A stretch of DNA of 64,000 bases from Pegoplata infirma (taxonomy: Eukaryota; Arthropoda; Insecta; Diptera; Anthomyiidae). Made by a program: the position numbers and the translations under genes. The stretch is from the NCBI GenBank assembly GCA_963921195.1, contig OY992536.1, positions 233,280,023 to 233,344,022 of the forward strand. The letters are read 5' to 3'. Below the pieces are notes generated by a model. That model was not told the DNA's origin. It did not search any database and was given only the letters and a program-made list of their open reading frames with translations. Positions 22,734-34,647 of the stretch are shown here, piece by piece. Within the stretch, counting starts at the first letter, position 1; each line of letters starts with the position of its first letter.

Positions 22734-24030
22734 TATATTCTTTCACAAACATTTAACCCCCGATTTACGCTTCACTTTTTCTTCGCGATTTGATTTAACA
22801 AGATTTAAAACTTTTGCCAAAATCTGAAGTTAAAATTAAATTGTATATAAATCAGACACATTTCTCTGCCATTCAATCGTGTAAATCCAGTGTTACCTGT
22901 GCATAGTAATATATTAATATTGTTGTTTTCATGTCTAAAACAAAAAAAAAAAAAGAAAACTAATAATGTTAGTTTTCCCGTTCGATACTAAATTAAATCA
23001 AGACAACAATAACAAAGTATTGATTAAGCTATAATAAGTATGAAAATAATAACAATAATACACCTCCTTCTCTCACTCTCTACCGCTTTCTCACTCTAAC
23101 ATTAAACCAAAAACTACTTGTGAAACCCAACAACTACTTCCTGGTGTTAATATTAAATTAAATAATGTATTGGATTATTATACACTTAATCAAACTGATT
23201 TTAATCAAAAACTGGAAGTATGTAGTTTTTCTTTCCAACTGTTTTGTTAAAGCTTAACAACGACATTTAAGTAAAACACTTTAACATTTAAGCAAAATAC
23301 AACAAAGGAGGAAAGAACCAATTTCTTTATAACAACATGAAAAAAAAATCTAAGGAAACTTTTATTGACGTGTAGTCTTTGTTTGTATTTGTTATGTCTG
23401 AAGAAATTTATAGGTAGGTATGTGAGAGTGCCAAAAAATATGTTTGTACGTATAAAGGAAATCTATCATTATATTATCAAAAGCAATAAAAAGGAATATG
23501 GTAATATGATTTGTTGTTATTGTATTACAACAATTTACACAATAAGACAAATGGAAACACTTCTATTTATGTATGTAAACTTGAATAATAGATAATACCA
23601 TTTCAATGGATTATCCGTTTCAAGACTTTTTGCTGTAAAGAAACAGAGGTTTTCAAACGTACCAAATAAAATGGAGTTGGATCAAAGTCAAACTTTTGGA
23701 GCTCATTGCCCGTTATGAAACTAACAAATCATGGAACAAAAGTTTTAGTTCTTCGGAAAAATAGGCGAGATAGGCGTGGTGAAACATTGCAATATTGAGC
23801 AATTCTTGCATGATGTCACTATATGTTATTTTTTTTTTATATAGTAATCAACGATTCTGAAATTTTTAAAATACATCTATTTCACCGTCCTACACACTTT
23901 TGTACACATGAACCAGACCAACAAATTCTGAAAGTAGGGCCGAAAATAAAATACACGTCTCCCAGTTTTTCTAGATGAATTCGAGTTTTCGGGAAAAACT
24001 TCAGTGAAAAAAGTTGTGTTTTTCCAAAGT
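22734..24030. other. Low-repeat AT-rich stretch without a supported gene
   Basis: This section is less obviously repetitive. A 64-codon open frame at 23059-23250 ends at a GTATGT donor-like site, but has no in-frame ATG and no AG acceptor, so it is not called. A TC-rich run (CTCCTTCTCTCACTCTC) lies near 23063. Confidence 0.4.
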
Positions 24031-24284
24031 AGAGTGAAACAAGTAGAAAAGTTAAATTTGACTTGGCCGAATCTATGAATACCCTCCTCAATTTCCTTTT
24101 TAAGTGATAGTAAATTTTCTAACGTGAAAAAACTAATATTTTTGATTAGAAATATTTTGTTTTGTATAAAAAAACTTTTTTAACATGATAATGTTTTTAG
24201 GCTGGTGTCTAATTTTAAAAAATTTGCAGGACGCCACCTCAGTTTGACTATATAAGCTAACAATTAACAAAAAAGAAAACAAGA
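24031..24284 (+). mobile_element. Truncated mini-me left end
   Basis: ACAAGTAGAAAAGTTAAATT and GGCCGAATCTATGAATACCC are the family's left end. Similarity fades after about 24200, before the GACA tract. Confidence 0.5.
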
Positions 24285-26640
24285 ATTACTATTTTCATTT
24301 TCTTAAAACCAAAAATTTTAACAAGTAAAAAAGTTAAATTCGGCCTTGCCGAATGTAGTGATACCCTCCACAATTTCAAAAAGATTATTGCAAACAACTT
24401 TATTTAAAAGGAAATTACTTTTGAAAAAAAAAAAAAAATTTTAAAAAATTTCCGCAAAAAAAAATTGGTAAAAAAAAAATCCGCGATTTTTTTTCTTTTT
24501 TTGTCAAAAAAACATGTTCGTACTTGTTTAAATACCATTTGGTGTTCAATTATGTTCACATCAGTGTTGGTATTTGAGAATTTTCAATTAGTGCCAAGTT
24601 AAAGGCTAAAAAGGGCCAAAATAGGTTGAAATGGGCGAACAAATTTTTTTTTTAAATATTTTTTATTTTTTAGTATTTTTACACACAACTTATAACTTTT
24701 TTTTTATAAATGACGGTTTTGAAAGTAAAATCATCTCTGCGGGAAAGGTGACCAGTCGAGGACCGGGCATAGTGGTTTTTTGTACAAATAGAACCTGTCA
24801 ATAATTAACGCCTTGTTATATGTTCCAGGACTTGTGTCGAACTGATCTTTCAGATCTTCGGACACATTTTTACTGGTCTTAGAACTAGTATTCCATGACC
24901 AGTTCGCGTTGAATAAGTCATGGGATAGGTTTTTAGGATCAATTTTTCCTGTAGGACCAATCAATTTCCCTCAGGGATTAAACACTTTAAAATCTTAATC
25001 TAAAGGAAACAGAAACTTACATTGTTGTAAGGGAGAACAACTGATAATTTTTTCGTGTTTGTAATACATAATTAAATTTTAGTACGAATATTTTTATTTT
25101 AAATAAATTTTGACACTATTTGGAGATAATGAAAAAGGGCCAAAACTGTTATTTGTGGTGCCACTGAACATTCAATAGTGCCAAAAATGGCACTATTGTG
25201 CCACATTTCTCAACCGTGGTTCACATATGTCAACCAGAAGCCGAATTAAAGCATTTTGTATTTTTAGGTTATGTTGAATGTACTGAAATTTTTGAGGTGT
25301 GCTTACATTTTCGTTCATAACTTTTGAACCGCTGAACCGATATCGCTCAAGTGCAATACCAAACTTCTCGGGAGAACTTCCAATATATATGTTAAGTTTC
25401 AGTCGTCTCTCACGTTGTCCGTGAGAGCATTTTCCACAGACAGACAGACGGACAGACGGACAGACGGACAGACGGACAGACGGACAGACGGACAGACGGA
25501 CATCGCTAGAATGTCTTAAAATCGATCGGGCATCATGAATATATATACTTTATGGGGTCCCAGACCGATATTTCGACGAGTTACAAACAGAATTACAAAC
25601 TTATATATACCCTCGATCACTAAGTGGAGGGTATAATAACTTGGGTTTGTAACTTGGATAATAATTCACCTCGTGGTGAATAAAACCGTTTTTTACCAGC
25701 TGGTGAATAAAAAGTAACATAATTATGTTACTAAAATATTTTTCAACAAAAAAATTTTTTTTTTCATAAATTTTTTTTTTTCATAAATTTTTTGTTTTCA
25801 TCAATTTTTTTTTTTCATAAATTTTTTTTTCATCAAACTTTTTTTTTATCATTTCTTGTTTATAATTTTTTTTTTTCATCAATTTTTTTTTTCATCAAAA
25901 GTTTTTTTTTATAATTTTTTTTTTTTTCATCACTTTTTTTTTTTTTTCATTAATTTTTTTTTTCATCACATTTTTTTTTCATCAAAATTTTTTTTTCATA
26001 TATTTTTTATCATATTTTTTTTTTTTCAATTGTTTTTAATCAAATTTTATATCAAATTTTTTATTATCAATTTTTTTCTCACCAAAAATTTTTTTTTCAT
26101 ATTTTATTTTCATAATTTTTTTTTTTTACATCAAAAAATTTTTCTTTTCATCAAAAACTTTTTTTCATAATATTTTTTTTTCACCAAAAATTTGGGGTTC
26201 ATTAAATTTTTTTTTAAAATAATTGTGGATTTCGAAAACAAAAAAATATTTTTTTTTTACAAAAAACTACTTTTTCACCAAGTCTAAGCTTTTCGCATAA
26301 AAGTTTTCCATTTGTTTATCAAATGTACATAAAACAAGTGAGAGTGTTATATTCATTGGTGCCGAATCCTTTATACTCTCCAAAATGTAAAAACACTTTT
26401 GCACTTATTTTTGCACTCACTTTCGAAATGTACAGCTCTTTTGGTTTTTTAATGGGGTCCTCGACCGATATTTCAATTTATTTTGCATTGGATTGGCAAA
26501 GTAATATAACATTATTTTTTTCTAAAAAAACTTTGCTTTGGCAAGTACATCCAAATCTTCCGTGAAACATTATCATGATTTAATGTTCTGGGCAAAAGTA
26601 CAAAATTCGCAGGAATTTTTTTTGTAATTTTTGAAAAAAA
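24285..26640 (+). repeat. Hairpin plus poly-T array repeat, copy A (interrupted by a mini-me)
   Basis: 24285-24317 plus 25637-26640 correspond to the uninterrupted copy B at 35905-36935. Shared parts are TTTTCATTTTCTTAAAACCA, AACTTGGGTTTGTAACTTGG, the hairpin TTCACCTCGTGGTGAA, CCAGCTGG with TGAATAAAA, a long run of (T)n-CATCAA or CATAA units (about 25750-26200), and AATGGGGTCCTCGACCGATA near 26452. No protein: the 104-codon frame here is poly-T read as Phe/Ile. Confidence 0.6.
24316..25636 (+). mobile_element. Mini-me element with exact empty site elsewhere
   Basis: The left end is ACAAGTAAAAAAGTTAAATTC followed by GCCGAATGTAGTG. The right end is ATATATACTTTATGGGG and then the hairpin TATACCCTCGATCACTAAGTGGAGGGTATA, written here as arms TATACCCTC and GAGGGTATA. 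(GACAGACG)n lies at 25437-25502. The flanks ATTTTA and AACTTGGG are contiguous at 35939-35951 in copy B, giving the insertion boundaries within 2-3 bases. Confidence 0.7.
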
Positions 26641-27174
26641 AAATTAATTTACTAAATTTTTTTGAGTGTAAAATTTTTTTCGAGTGTAATTTTTTAGTGT
26701 AAAAATATTTTTGAGTGACAAAAATACGTTGTAAAATATTTTTGTGACTTACCAATGTTTTAAAAACCTGTTTAACGGGTTTTCAACACGTGAATTTAAG
26801 GTAAAACTAATCTGAAATTCACGGTTTTGCCAATAACTTGTAAACCACTGGACCAATACGAACTAGGCCACGGAATCGGAAAATATATATGCCAAGCTTC
26901 AGTATCCTTACAGTTGCCTTTCGAAAGTTAGCGTGTTTTTTATCTCGTAAATTCACGAAAAACCCTTGCCGAAATTCAGTCTTTTGTTCATGACTTTTGA
27001 ACCACTGAACCGATTTCGCTGGATTGCAATACCAACCTGACCAGGTAAATGACCAACATATATGCCACATTTCAGGAGCCTCCGTAGAGTCTTTCAGAAG
27101 TTTGCGTGTTTTCAACAGACGGACGAACGGACATCGCTAGATCGTCTTAAAATCGATCGAGGATCATGTATATG
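26331..27174 (+). mobile_element. Mini-me element(s), right end truncated
   Basis: A weak left end (ACAAGTGAGAGTG, then GGTGCCGAATCC) is followed from 26650 by the interior typical of the 17822 copy (TTCGAGTGTAA runs, AATCTGAAATTCACGGTTTTG, ACTTTTGAACCACTGAACCG) and a short GACGGACG tract at 27118. The copy stops at GGATCATGTATA, inside the TA-rich core, where the next element starts. An 80-98 codon antisense frame here also occurs in the 17822 and 62561 copies. Confidence 0.55.
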
Positions 27175-28409
27175 AGGCATTCCACACCAAATGTCCCGCT
27201 ACAGAAAAACATGTGTCCCGTAAATTTCTGAATAGGTTGTTTGGATAGCCCTATATGGAACTTAGAAAATTGCGTTTTTGGTTTTTTAATTTTTCAAAAA
27301 CTGGGCTTAGGAATCGTGGTCAAATATTGGAAAAATGGTAAAATTTGTGGCGAGTTGGCTTGATTAAATATTTATCACATTAAAACGGAATGCACCACAA
27401 TCTCAAAAATTTACATTCTTATATAGTTTTGTATGGGCTATCGATTAAATTTTTTTTTTTTTTGAAAATTTTCAGAACCCGTTCTGAAATTTTAAATTTT
27501 TTAAAAAAGTTAATTTATCAAAAATCCGGCCACTTTTTTTTTAATTTTTTTTTTTAAAGTTTAGATGTTTGTTCATCCACACAAAAAAAATCAGAAACAC
27601 GTTCTTCGTTTTTTACGAGAAAGTCGCATTTGAATTTTAAATTTCATAACAATTTTGTAATTTGCTTGTATTTTCTTGTTTTAAGACAATAATCACAATT
27701 GGAGAAGCAAGCGGTTTTCCGCAATTGTCCTCATAAAAATAGAATTGAATCTAGTTTGGCGGAAAAACGCGGCGGTTTTTTTGTTTTTATACAAAACGTG
27801 TGTGAACAGTTGCGGAAAACCGCTTCTTGCTCCAATTGTGATTATTCTCTAACGTTGCGAATGAGTAATATTATTTGCATAAATATTTCTCATACGCTCT
27901 GTTGAAACAAGAAAATACATGCAAATTACAAAATTGTTATAAAATTTAAAATTCAAATGCGATTTTCTCGAAAAAAAAACGAAGAACGTGTTTCTGAATT
28001 TTTTTATGTGGATGGACAAACATCTAAACTTAAAAAAAAAAATTAAAAAAAAGTGGCCGGATTTTTGATAAATTGACTTTTTTAAAAAATGGAAAATTTC
28101 ACAACGGGTTCTGAAAATTTTCCAAAAAAAATTAATCGATAGCCCATACAAAACTATATAAGAATGTAAATTTTTGAGATTGTGGTGTATTCCGTTTTAA
28201 TGTGATAAATATTTAATCAAGGCAACTCGCCACAAATTTTACAATTTTTCCAATATTTGACCACGCCTCCTAAGCCCAGTTTTTGAAAATTTTAAAAACC
28301 AAAAAAGCAATTTTCTTAGTTCCATATAGGGCTATCCAAACAACCTATTCAGAAATTTACGGGACACATGTTTTTCTGTTGCGGGACATTTGGTGTGGAA
28401 TGCCTCATA
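27175..28409. mobile_element. TGAGGCATTCC-family palindromic element, intact copy (1.23 kb)
   Basis: Ends TGAGGCATTCCACACCAAAT and its complement are flanked by TA. Arms of about 600 bases are near-perfect inverted repeats (GGGACACATGTTTTTCTG, CTATATAGTTTTGTATGGGC, CGGGTTCTGAAA). At the centre, CACAATTGGAGAAGCAAGCGG mirrors a GCGGTTTTCCGC / GCGGAAAACCGC pair. There is no ORF of note. A TA duplication suggests a Tc1/mariner-type MITE (an inference). Confidence 0.8.
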
Positions 28410-29020
28410 TGGGGCATTTCATGTCAAATCGGACACTTTGAAAAATTTTTTTTAGATTTTCCCAATTTGTTAACAGTTTTTAGTACTCTTTGAAAACTCT
28501 TTCGTGGTAAATTTTCAGATTTTTTTGTTTGTTCCTTTACTTAAACTTTTTTTACTCATAACTTCTTCAATAATGGTCCAAATTTCAATTTTTTTTTCAA
28601 AATTTTTATTTTTTTATGTACTTTTAAAAAAAAAATCTCAAAAAAAATTCTTAAAAGCGCTCTGGTATGCGATTTTTAAGTTTTCAAATTTAAATCTCAT
28701 TTTTAAGAATGTTTGTACTCTTCGATTTTTTTGAAATTTTTTTTGTGTAAAACTTCTATCAATTCTACAAATTTTTTTGTCCAGTAGGATCATGAGTTAA
28801 CGATTATTACTATTTCTTAAATTTTTTTGAAAAAAATTTATTGTAATTTTCCAATCTTAAAATCAATTCTGCTGCTCCAATGGTGCATCATAGAGAGGTC
28901 ATTTATAAGACCGACCTCCATTAATTTTTTCGTCTTAACATTTCTTTGAAACAAACTAATACCCTTTCTCCAATTGCTAAGGGGGCTGCCACACAAAACA
29001 TTTTTTTAAATTTGCTCCAA
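28410..29020. other. AT-rich non-coding stretch
   Basis: Begins with GGGGCATTTCATGTCAAATC, a phrase loosely like the preceding element's end. CGACCTCCATTAAT near 28912 recurs loosely near 29712. No gene. Confidence 0.3.
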
Positions 29021-29680
29021 CCGCTCATACACTTAAAATATTATGTAAGTAAATTCAACAGAAAATACGTTTGAAACAAATGAAACTTTATTTAAAAAAC
29101 GGACTACTTACATTTCATTTAAAACAAAAATATTTCTCAGTTATTTTTAAATGTTAATTAATAACTGTTGAAATCCGTAAAAATAACTTAAAAACCCGTA
29201 AAAAATGACTGACAAAATTTTACGGAAAAAACGGTTAAAATAACGGAAATTTTATTCATTTTTATTTATTTTTTTAGAAATAATTTTAAAAAACTTCGAA
29301 CCTGAGCAGAATCGAACTCATAATTTCTGGCTGATAGCCCAGCACGCTACCCTCTGTGCCACAAGCTACTTATATTTTCAGCAACTAAATTTCATTTTCA
29401 AATTAAAAAAAAAAAATTCTAATTTTAGAAATTTTTAAATAACTGACAAATAACAAACGACAAATAAAATAATGAGGTTTGTTATTTAAATAACTGAAAA
29501 AAACAAACGTTACGGAAAATTTTATTTAAAAGACAGTTATGTATTTGAATAAACGTTCAAAAAGTTGTTTAGAATATTTGTATGTGAAACAAACGAATTT
29601 TCTTTTAATATTAACTAAAACGAAAACTATTTGTTTGACTGTGAAACAGTAACTGTAAAACTTTTATGAGTGTACTGCCC
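29021..29680. repeat. Diverged inverted-repeat region around a tRNA-like core
   Basis: CTCATACACTTAAAAT near the left and ACTTTTATGAGTG near the right are loosely inverted. Both sides are rich in CAGTTATT or AATAACTG and in ACGGAAAA words. Part of it resembles 20150-20400. Non-coding; boundaries uncertain. Confidence 0.35.
29295..29370 (-). other. tRNA-like sequence
   Basis: On the minus strand TGGCACAGAGGGTAGCG (29345-29361) resembles an A box and GAGTTCGATTCTG (29307-29319) a B box. GCTGGGCTATCAGCCAG between them forms a stem-loop in the anticodon-arm position with an 8-base loop. The acceptor stem is not convincing, so this is a tRNA pseudogene or SINE head. Confidence 0.45.
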
Positions 29681-30568
29681 TAATAGTGCCCTTAGAGCAA
29701 CAAAATGTATGACCGACCCACAATATTTTTTTAGTCCAAACATTTCCTCTGAACACACCTACCCTCTATCTTTAACTGTTAAGGCGGTACCTATACATTT
29801 TTTTTATTTTTTGTAAATTTGTTTTATTTAGTCAGCTTCTTCCGGTATGAAAAATATTTTTTCCATACTTGCCCTCAAAAAACAAAAATTTTCAATGAGG
29901 AGTCTTATTTAAGTCTTAGGGAGTCTTATGTTGGAGCTTTCCAACGTTTGTTGGATGGGATACTTGAAATAAAAACAAATTTGAGAGCGTTCCAATATAA
30001 GACTTACTTAAAGCTCATAGAAAAAAGTGTTTGTTGGGTGCACTTTTTTTCAGAGTCCAAAATGATTCAAATATGAAACGATATTTTTGTTATCAAAAAA
30101 TGTTTGTCAAAAATTAAATTTTTTTTGAGCTAAAAAGAACCTTCCAAAAAAACTTCACATGTTTTCCAATTTTTAGTTTCAAACAATTCTCATTTGAGAA
30201 TAATAATGTTCGGTATTATTAACTTTGTCTTTAGCGAATTTCTATCCAGTATCTACTGAATCATTAAAGGTATGAGCCACTGTATTAGTTTCCTCAATCA
30301 CAAATCCAAGTGTCAAAATAATTTTATTTATTTTTGTTCATATTTTTAATATTATCCCAACTCGAAAATTTATAAGGGCTCTTATTAGAACAGTGTGTGC
30401 TTGTGCATGTATTTCAAGTACATACAATACATATTTTCGTTATTAAATCATAGCTAACGTGTTTTGTATTAGTATATGACTGTATTTTTTTTTGTATAAG
30501 TGTACTATCCACTTGCTGTAACCATTTAGGGTTTTTTTTTTATTTGAAGCAACCGGAGCGGTGTGCAA
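29681..30568. other. Non-coding stretch upstream of a small ORF
   Basis: A frame of 85 codons at 29819-30076 opens only from TTG and has no other gene-like features. GAAGCAACCGGAGCGG at 30546 is locally more GC-rich and may be a 5' UTR. No promoter could be identified. Confidence 0.3.
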
Positions 30569-30775
30569 ATGGCAGACAACATCAAGCAGCAGAAAATTGA
30601 AATCAATAATTTCATTTTAGATGCCAACACTTATTGTTATAACATTTTGTATCTGCCAATATTGGAATTAAAGGGGGAAGGTATTCCTTTAAAAAATTTA
30701 AATAAGAAAATAATAACACTGGGTAACAAGAAAAATCAGCGTCAATGGCTTCAAAGCCATTTTTATTTATTATAG
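30569..30775 (+). CDS. Hypothetical small ORF, possible first exon (68 codons)
   Basis: The ATG at 30569 is in a good context (GTGCAAATGGCAG). The frame begins MADNIKQQKIEINNF and ends QSHFYLL, stopping at 30775. I do not recognise the family. The first 50 codons look protein-like (LILELKGEGIPLKNLNKK-type composition), while the last codons overlap a hairpin-like ATGGCTTCAAAGCCAT. The following sequence (TTTCAGTGGGCCATAAAAAA at 30802) is a dispersed repeat also found at 8499, so the gene may be cut off here. It could be a genuine exon whose remainder is lost, or chance. Confidence 0.3.
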   Translation: MADNIKQQKIEINNFILDANTYCYNILYLPILELKGEGIPLKNLNKKIITLGNKKNQRQWLQSHFYLL

Positions 30776-31160
30776 TCTTTTTTTAAGTTTTCGAAATACC
30801 TTTAATAATAAATTCAAAAATTTCAGTGGGCCATAAAAAAGCAATACGAATTGACTTTGCAAACTTCTATGGTGATTTTGTTTGTTTGATGGTCTACTTT
30901 TATATGGCGTTAAAGCCATTGAAGCTTAAAGCCATGGCATTTCATGGGAAACTTGCAGAAATAAAATCGGTTGATGCATTACAGAGAATAAGCATTACAA
31001 ACACAATGCAACTTATGTTTATATTAAGTGCACTTAAATGCATATAACTCATGAACCAATACACAAACAAAGTCAAAAAATCTTGGTATTGATATCCACT
31101 TTCGTGGGAAACCTACAGAAACAAAATCGGTTCAAAAATTACAGAAAATAAATTTCTTTG
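30776..31160. repeat. Dispersed repeat also present at 8480-8600
   Basis: AGTGGGCCATAAAAAAGCAA, TTGACTTTGCA and GGTGATTTTG match the order of words at 8499-8575 with about one change in five. The 73-codon frame in this block is therefore probably not a gene. Confidence 0.4.
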
Positions 31161-31363
31161 TTCTTATGAAAAAATTTCTCAAAGTCATTCACAGTCGGCA
31201 ACTATCGGTCAAAGTTGGGAAAAATTACGTATTTCAACTAAAATTCATGTCCGAATTATTAACTAAATCCGGCTCTTAAATTCTTAAATTTTGCGTATTT
31301 TATTGGAAAAATATTTAAAAAAATCCAAAACCTCGATTTTGGTCCACAGATGCTCAACAAAAA

Positions 31364-31507
31364 TCGCGTTTTTATATTTTTTAGATAACACACTTAACAA
31401 TTTCCAACTTTTGAAATTTGGTAAAAAAAATAATTTCATGTTTATATTTTTTTTTACCAAATTTCAAAAGTTGGAAATTGTTAAGTGTGTTATCTAAAAA
31501 ATATAAA
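31364..31507. repeat. Perfect 64-bp inverted repeat (hairpin)
   Basis: The arm from GTTTTTATATTTTTTAGATA through GAAATTTGGTAAAAAAAAT is matched exactly by its reverse complement ending TATCTAAAAAATATAAAAAC, with a loop of about 16 bases around TTTCATG. No mismatch is visible. Confidence 0.8.
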
Positions 31508-31733
31508 AACGTGATTTTTGTTCAAATTTGCTGATCTGAGATTTTGGTCCACAGATGCTGATCAGTAGGGATTCGATTTTCATCCACAAAAAAATCGAAA
31601 ATATGCGCATATAATATTCGCTAAAAATTTCAAAACATGCACTTAAAAACCTAAAAATATGCATTAAAAAATAAAATGTGTGCAAAAATAATCTTGTTTT
31701 CATAGGAGAAACTTCTTAAAAAGCAAAAAATAA

Positions 31734-32765
31734 TGAATTTTACCAGCGTATTCCTTGGATCATTTCATGAAAATATGTCCATTACATACCATCCCCGAAA
31801 ATGCAAGTGTGCGAAATGGCAGCGGTTTGAAAATTTTCGGATTGGTGGTCGGAGGGTAGGAGGGTAAAATTGATAACTTCTGAACCAAGGTCCCGATTAT
31901 TTTGTTTTTGAGCTTGTTGGAAAGTTTTTTGGGAGACCTTTCAGAATCGATAACAAAAAAAAATTAAAAAAAGTGAAATCGTCGAGATACAGAGCTTTTA
32001 AAAATAAAATTTGAACAAAACGACATTAGAATTTGTACATAACCTCAATTTGCTCAACCATATGGCAGGTAACTTATATGTTTTCCCCCCTTGAAAGATA
32101 GCCCTACCTCTTGCCTTTCCAAAATGCCCTAAATTAAGCCCATAGGTCATTCTGTTCTAAAGTTATGACCAATTGACTGAAATGAAGACTATTTTTTTGG
32201 GGGTTTGGAGGCGAAATAACAGCACACATCACTTGTTTTTGTAAACTAATAAGTTAAAGATCTTATTTTATAACAATTTTTGGCCGTCAAATGGTCATAA
32301 CTTTGGAACGGTAAGACCTATGGGCTTCTTCTAGGGCATTTTGTAAAGGTAAGAGGTAGGGCTATCTTTCAAGGAAAAAAAACATTAGTTACCTGCCCTC
32401 TGGCTAAGCAAATTGAGGTTATGTGCAAAATCTTATGTCTTTTTTTTCAAATTTTATTTTTAAAAACTCTGTATCTCGACAATTTCAATTGTTTAAAATT
32501 AAATTTGCAATTTAATTTTTTTGTTATTGATTCTGAAAGGTCTTCCAAAAAATTTTCCAACAAACCCAAAAACAAAAAAATCGGGCCATTGGTTCAGAAG
32601 TTATCAATTTTACCCTACTACCCTCCGACCACCAATCCGAAAATTTTCAAACCGCTGCCATTTCGCACATTTGAATTTTCGGGGATGGTCGTAATGGACA
32701 TATTTTTATGAAATGCGCCAAGAAATACGCTGGTAAAATTCGGCGGGTCGTGACTGAATCACCCT
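31734..32765. mobile_element. Foldback element of about 1.03 kb, left tip missing
   Basis: Arms pair over GAATTTTACCAGCGTATTCC, TTTTCGGATTGGTGGTCGG, GTAAAATTGATAACTTCTGA and the GCCTAATTTAGGGC region. The right side extends further to CGTGACTGAATCACCCTG, which has no partner on the left, so the left end has been lost. Non-coding. Confidence 0.65.
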
Positions 32766-32795
32766 GTATAAGCAACATTTTTTTTTTTAAATTAA

Positions 32796-33092
32796 AGCCT
32801 GAATTACTTTAAACGTCTATGAAACGTAGACTCTTAGACAAAATTCAGTAAGTCAAAATAGTACAAAACATTTTTATTTATGTTTTGTTTGTTTCTAACG
32901 CATTGTATTTTTTGTCACGTCAAAATGTAGAGAAATTCTGTTGAAAATAGAATATCTTTACGTTTCAACGTGACAAAAAATACAATGTGTTAGACAAAAA
33001 CAAAACATAAATAAAAATGTTCTGTACATTTTTTACTTATTGAATTTTGTTAAAGAGTCTACGTTTCATGCACGTTTAAAGTAATTCAGGCT
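32796..33092. mobile_element. Short palindromic MITE (297 bp), TAA-flanked
   Basis: Ends AGCCTGAATTACTTTAAACG and its complement, flanked by TAA (32793-32795 and 33093-33095). The arms are about 140 bases and nearly perfect (AACGCATTGTATTTTTTGTC, GTTTTGTTTGT, AAATAAAAATG). The TWA-type duplication resembles PIF/Harbinger. Confidence 0.7.
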
Positions 33093-33730
33093 TAAGACAA
33101 TTTAAAAAAATTAAAAACAAACAAAAAATAATTTTCTTATTTTGAAGCTAAATTTTTAAAATTTTAAATAGTTTTTGAAACAAATAAATTTGGATTAGTG
33201 TTTTTGCTAATATATGCCAAAATATGCAAAAATATGCACTTAACAGTTGAAAATATGCACAAAATATGCATTTAAAACCAAAAAATGCAAAAATTTGCCT
33301 TTGCACCAAAATATGCAAAAGCAAATCGATGCCATTTTTACGCAAATTTCTTGATTCGGAAAGATAATTGGTCGATATCGTTTTTTGACTATCGACAAAA
33401 AACATGAATAAGCATCATAAAATCAAAATCGTGTTTTATATTTTTTTAATATTTTAGATAACACAACTTTTCATGTCAATTTGGATAAAAAATATTTTTT
33501 TGTTTAAACATAAGAATCTGTCGACCAAAATCGCGATTTTGGAATTATTTGAGTATTTTTCCAATGAAGTGTTCCACATTTCCGAATTTTAGATCCGGCC
33601 TTGGTTAAAAAATTTGGACATGAATTTTGGTCGAAATACGTAATTTTTTTCCTACTAGTTTTTCGCTAGTTGCCGACTAAAGATGGCCTTGCAAAATTTT
33701 TTTGAAAATTTTCACACAATCAGCTCTAAT

Positions 33731-34647
33731 GTGGCCATCGTTTGGCAGGTATTGCGACATGAAATTCAAAAATGCACCCCAAAAATGCATTTGCATTTAG
33801 AATGCATGTTTTAATGACAAAATTTTTTGGAACTTTTACGTTTAAAGTAGAGGAGTTTAGCTTTTAATTTAAATATCAATCATAAAAATCCGATATTTAC
33901 TTAAGGAGTTATAGCTCTTCAAACTTCATCACTTTTTACATTTTTTGTGATTTTTAAAAAATGAAAATCGCGAATAAAATCACGAGTTTTTGGAACTTAA
34001 TTAAGCTGTAAATGGGAATGTCCAAGTGGGTCCATAGGGCATCTTTATACACAATATGAACAAAATTTAAGGACACCAGGTCAAAAAAATACCCCTTTTC
34101 TCGTGCTGTTTGATGGAAAAAGTTATATATAGAATTTAGATAGATTTTCAAATTCTGGTAAATTTTTTCGTTGCGTATTCATTCCCTTTAATGCAGTTTA
34201 ATAAATATTATTTCCTGTTCTGCCCTACATTACATCCTCTTGTAATTCCCACCCTCTTTATTATAAATATACTGTTTCTTCATCTATAAAAAAACTGATG
34301 TTTTCGGTTGACCTTATTGCGTCTTTAAGAAACAGTTACAGCAATAAAATAGCAACGAAAGAAATGTTATCCCTTTCCAAAAACACAAAAAAAAGGCTGC
34401 CACAGTATTGAATCTTTCTTATAAAGTTTTTCTACGTTCGTAAGAAGAATGTTTTGTAAGTAAATCTATTGTAAATTTAATATTGTTGTCATTGTAGCCT
34501 ACTGGTTGTACACACAAAAAATCATGTACATTGGAAAAAAAAGTCTACCAACTTTTTGCATAAGGCAGTATGTTCTAGGCTTTTATTAAAACAAAAAATC
34601 TTGGTATTTTTGCAAGCTTTTTATAAAATATTTTTTAAAAATGCTTA
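33731..34647. other. Non-coding stretch with TGCATTTGCATT words
   Basis: ATGCATTTGCATTTAGAATG near 33786 is like sequence in the 9.5-kb element (42300 and 44890). Part of 33900-34100 (AAAATCGCGAATAAAATCAC, GGGTCCATAGGGC) resembles 42100-42190 and 48960-49060. This is a fragment of the same repeat family. No gene. Confidence 0.4.

Larger units (their letters stand above)
31161..33730. repeat. Large interrupted inverted repeat (TTGGTCCACAGATGCT / GTCGGCAACTA family)
   Basis: The left arm (31190-31350: GTCGGCAACTATCGGTCAAAG, TACGTATTTCAACTAAAATT, ATTTTGGTCCACAGATGCT) is mirrored by the right arm at 33480-33700 (TTTGGTCGAAATACGTAATT, CGCTAGTTGCCGAC). A further copy lies at 37020-37590. The middle is occupied by the hairpin at 31364-31507, the foldback at 31734-32765, the MITE at 32796-33092 and AATATGCA-rich sequence (31590-31680, 33205-33320). 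Confidence 0.55.

Noticed and set aside
23059..23250. 64-codon open frame ending at a GTATGT donor-like site, after a pyrimidine-rich tract
   Set aside because: No in-frame ATG and no AG acceptor between the upstream stop and the donor, so neither a first nor an internal exon is possible as read.
25856..26170. 104-codon Phe-rich open frame
   Set aside because: Same cause: poly-T array of the repeat copy A.
29819..30076. 85-codon open frame
   Set aside because: Opens from TTG, not ATG, with no good context or recognisable motif.
30826..31047. 73-codon open frame downstream of the small ORF
   Set aside because: Most of it lies in a repeat also present near 8499, where the frame is not kept.
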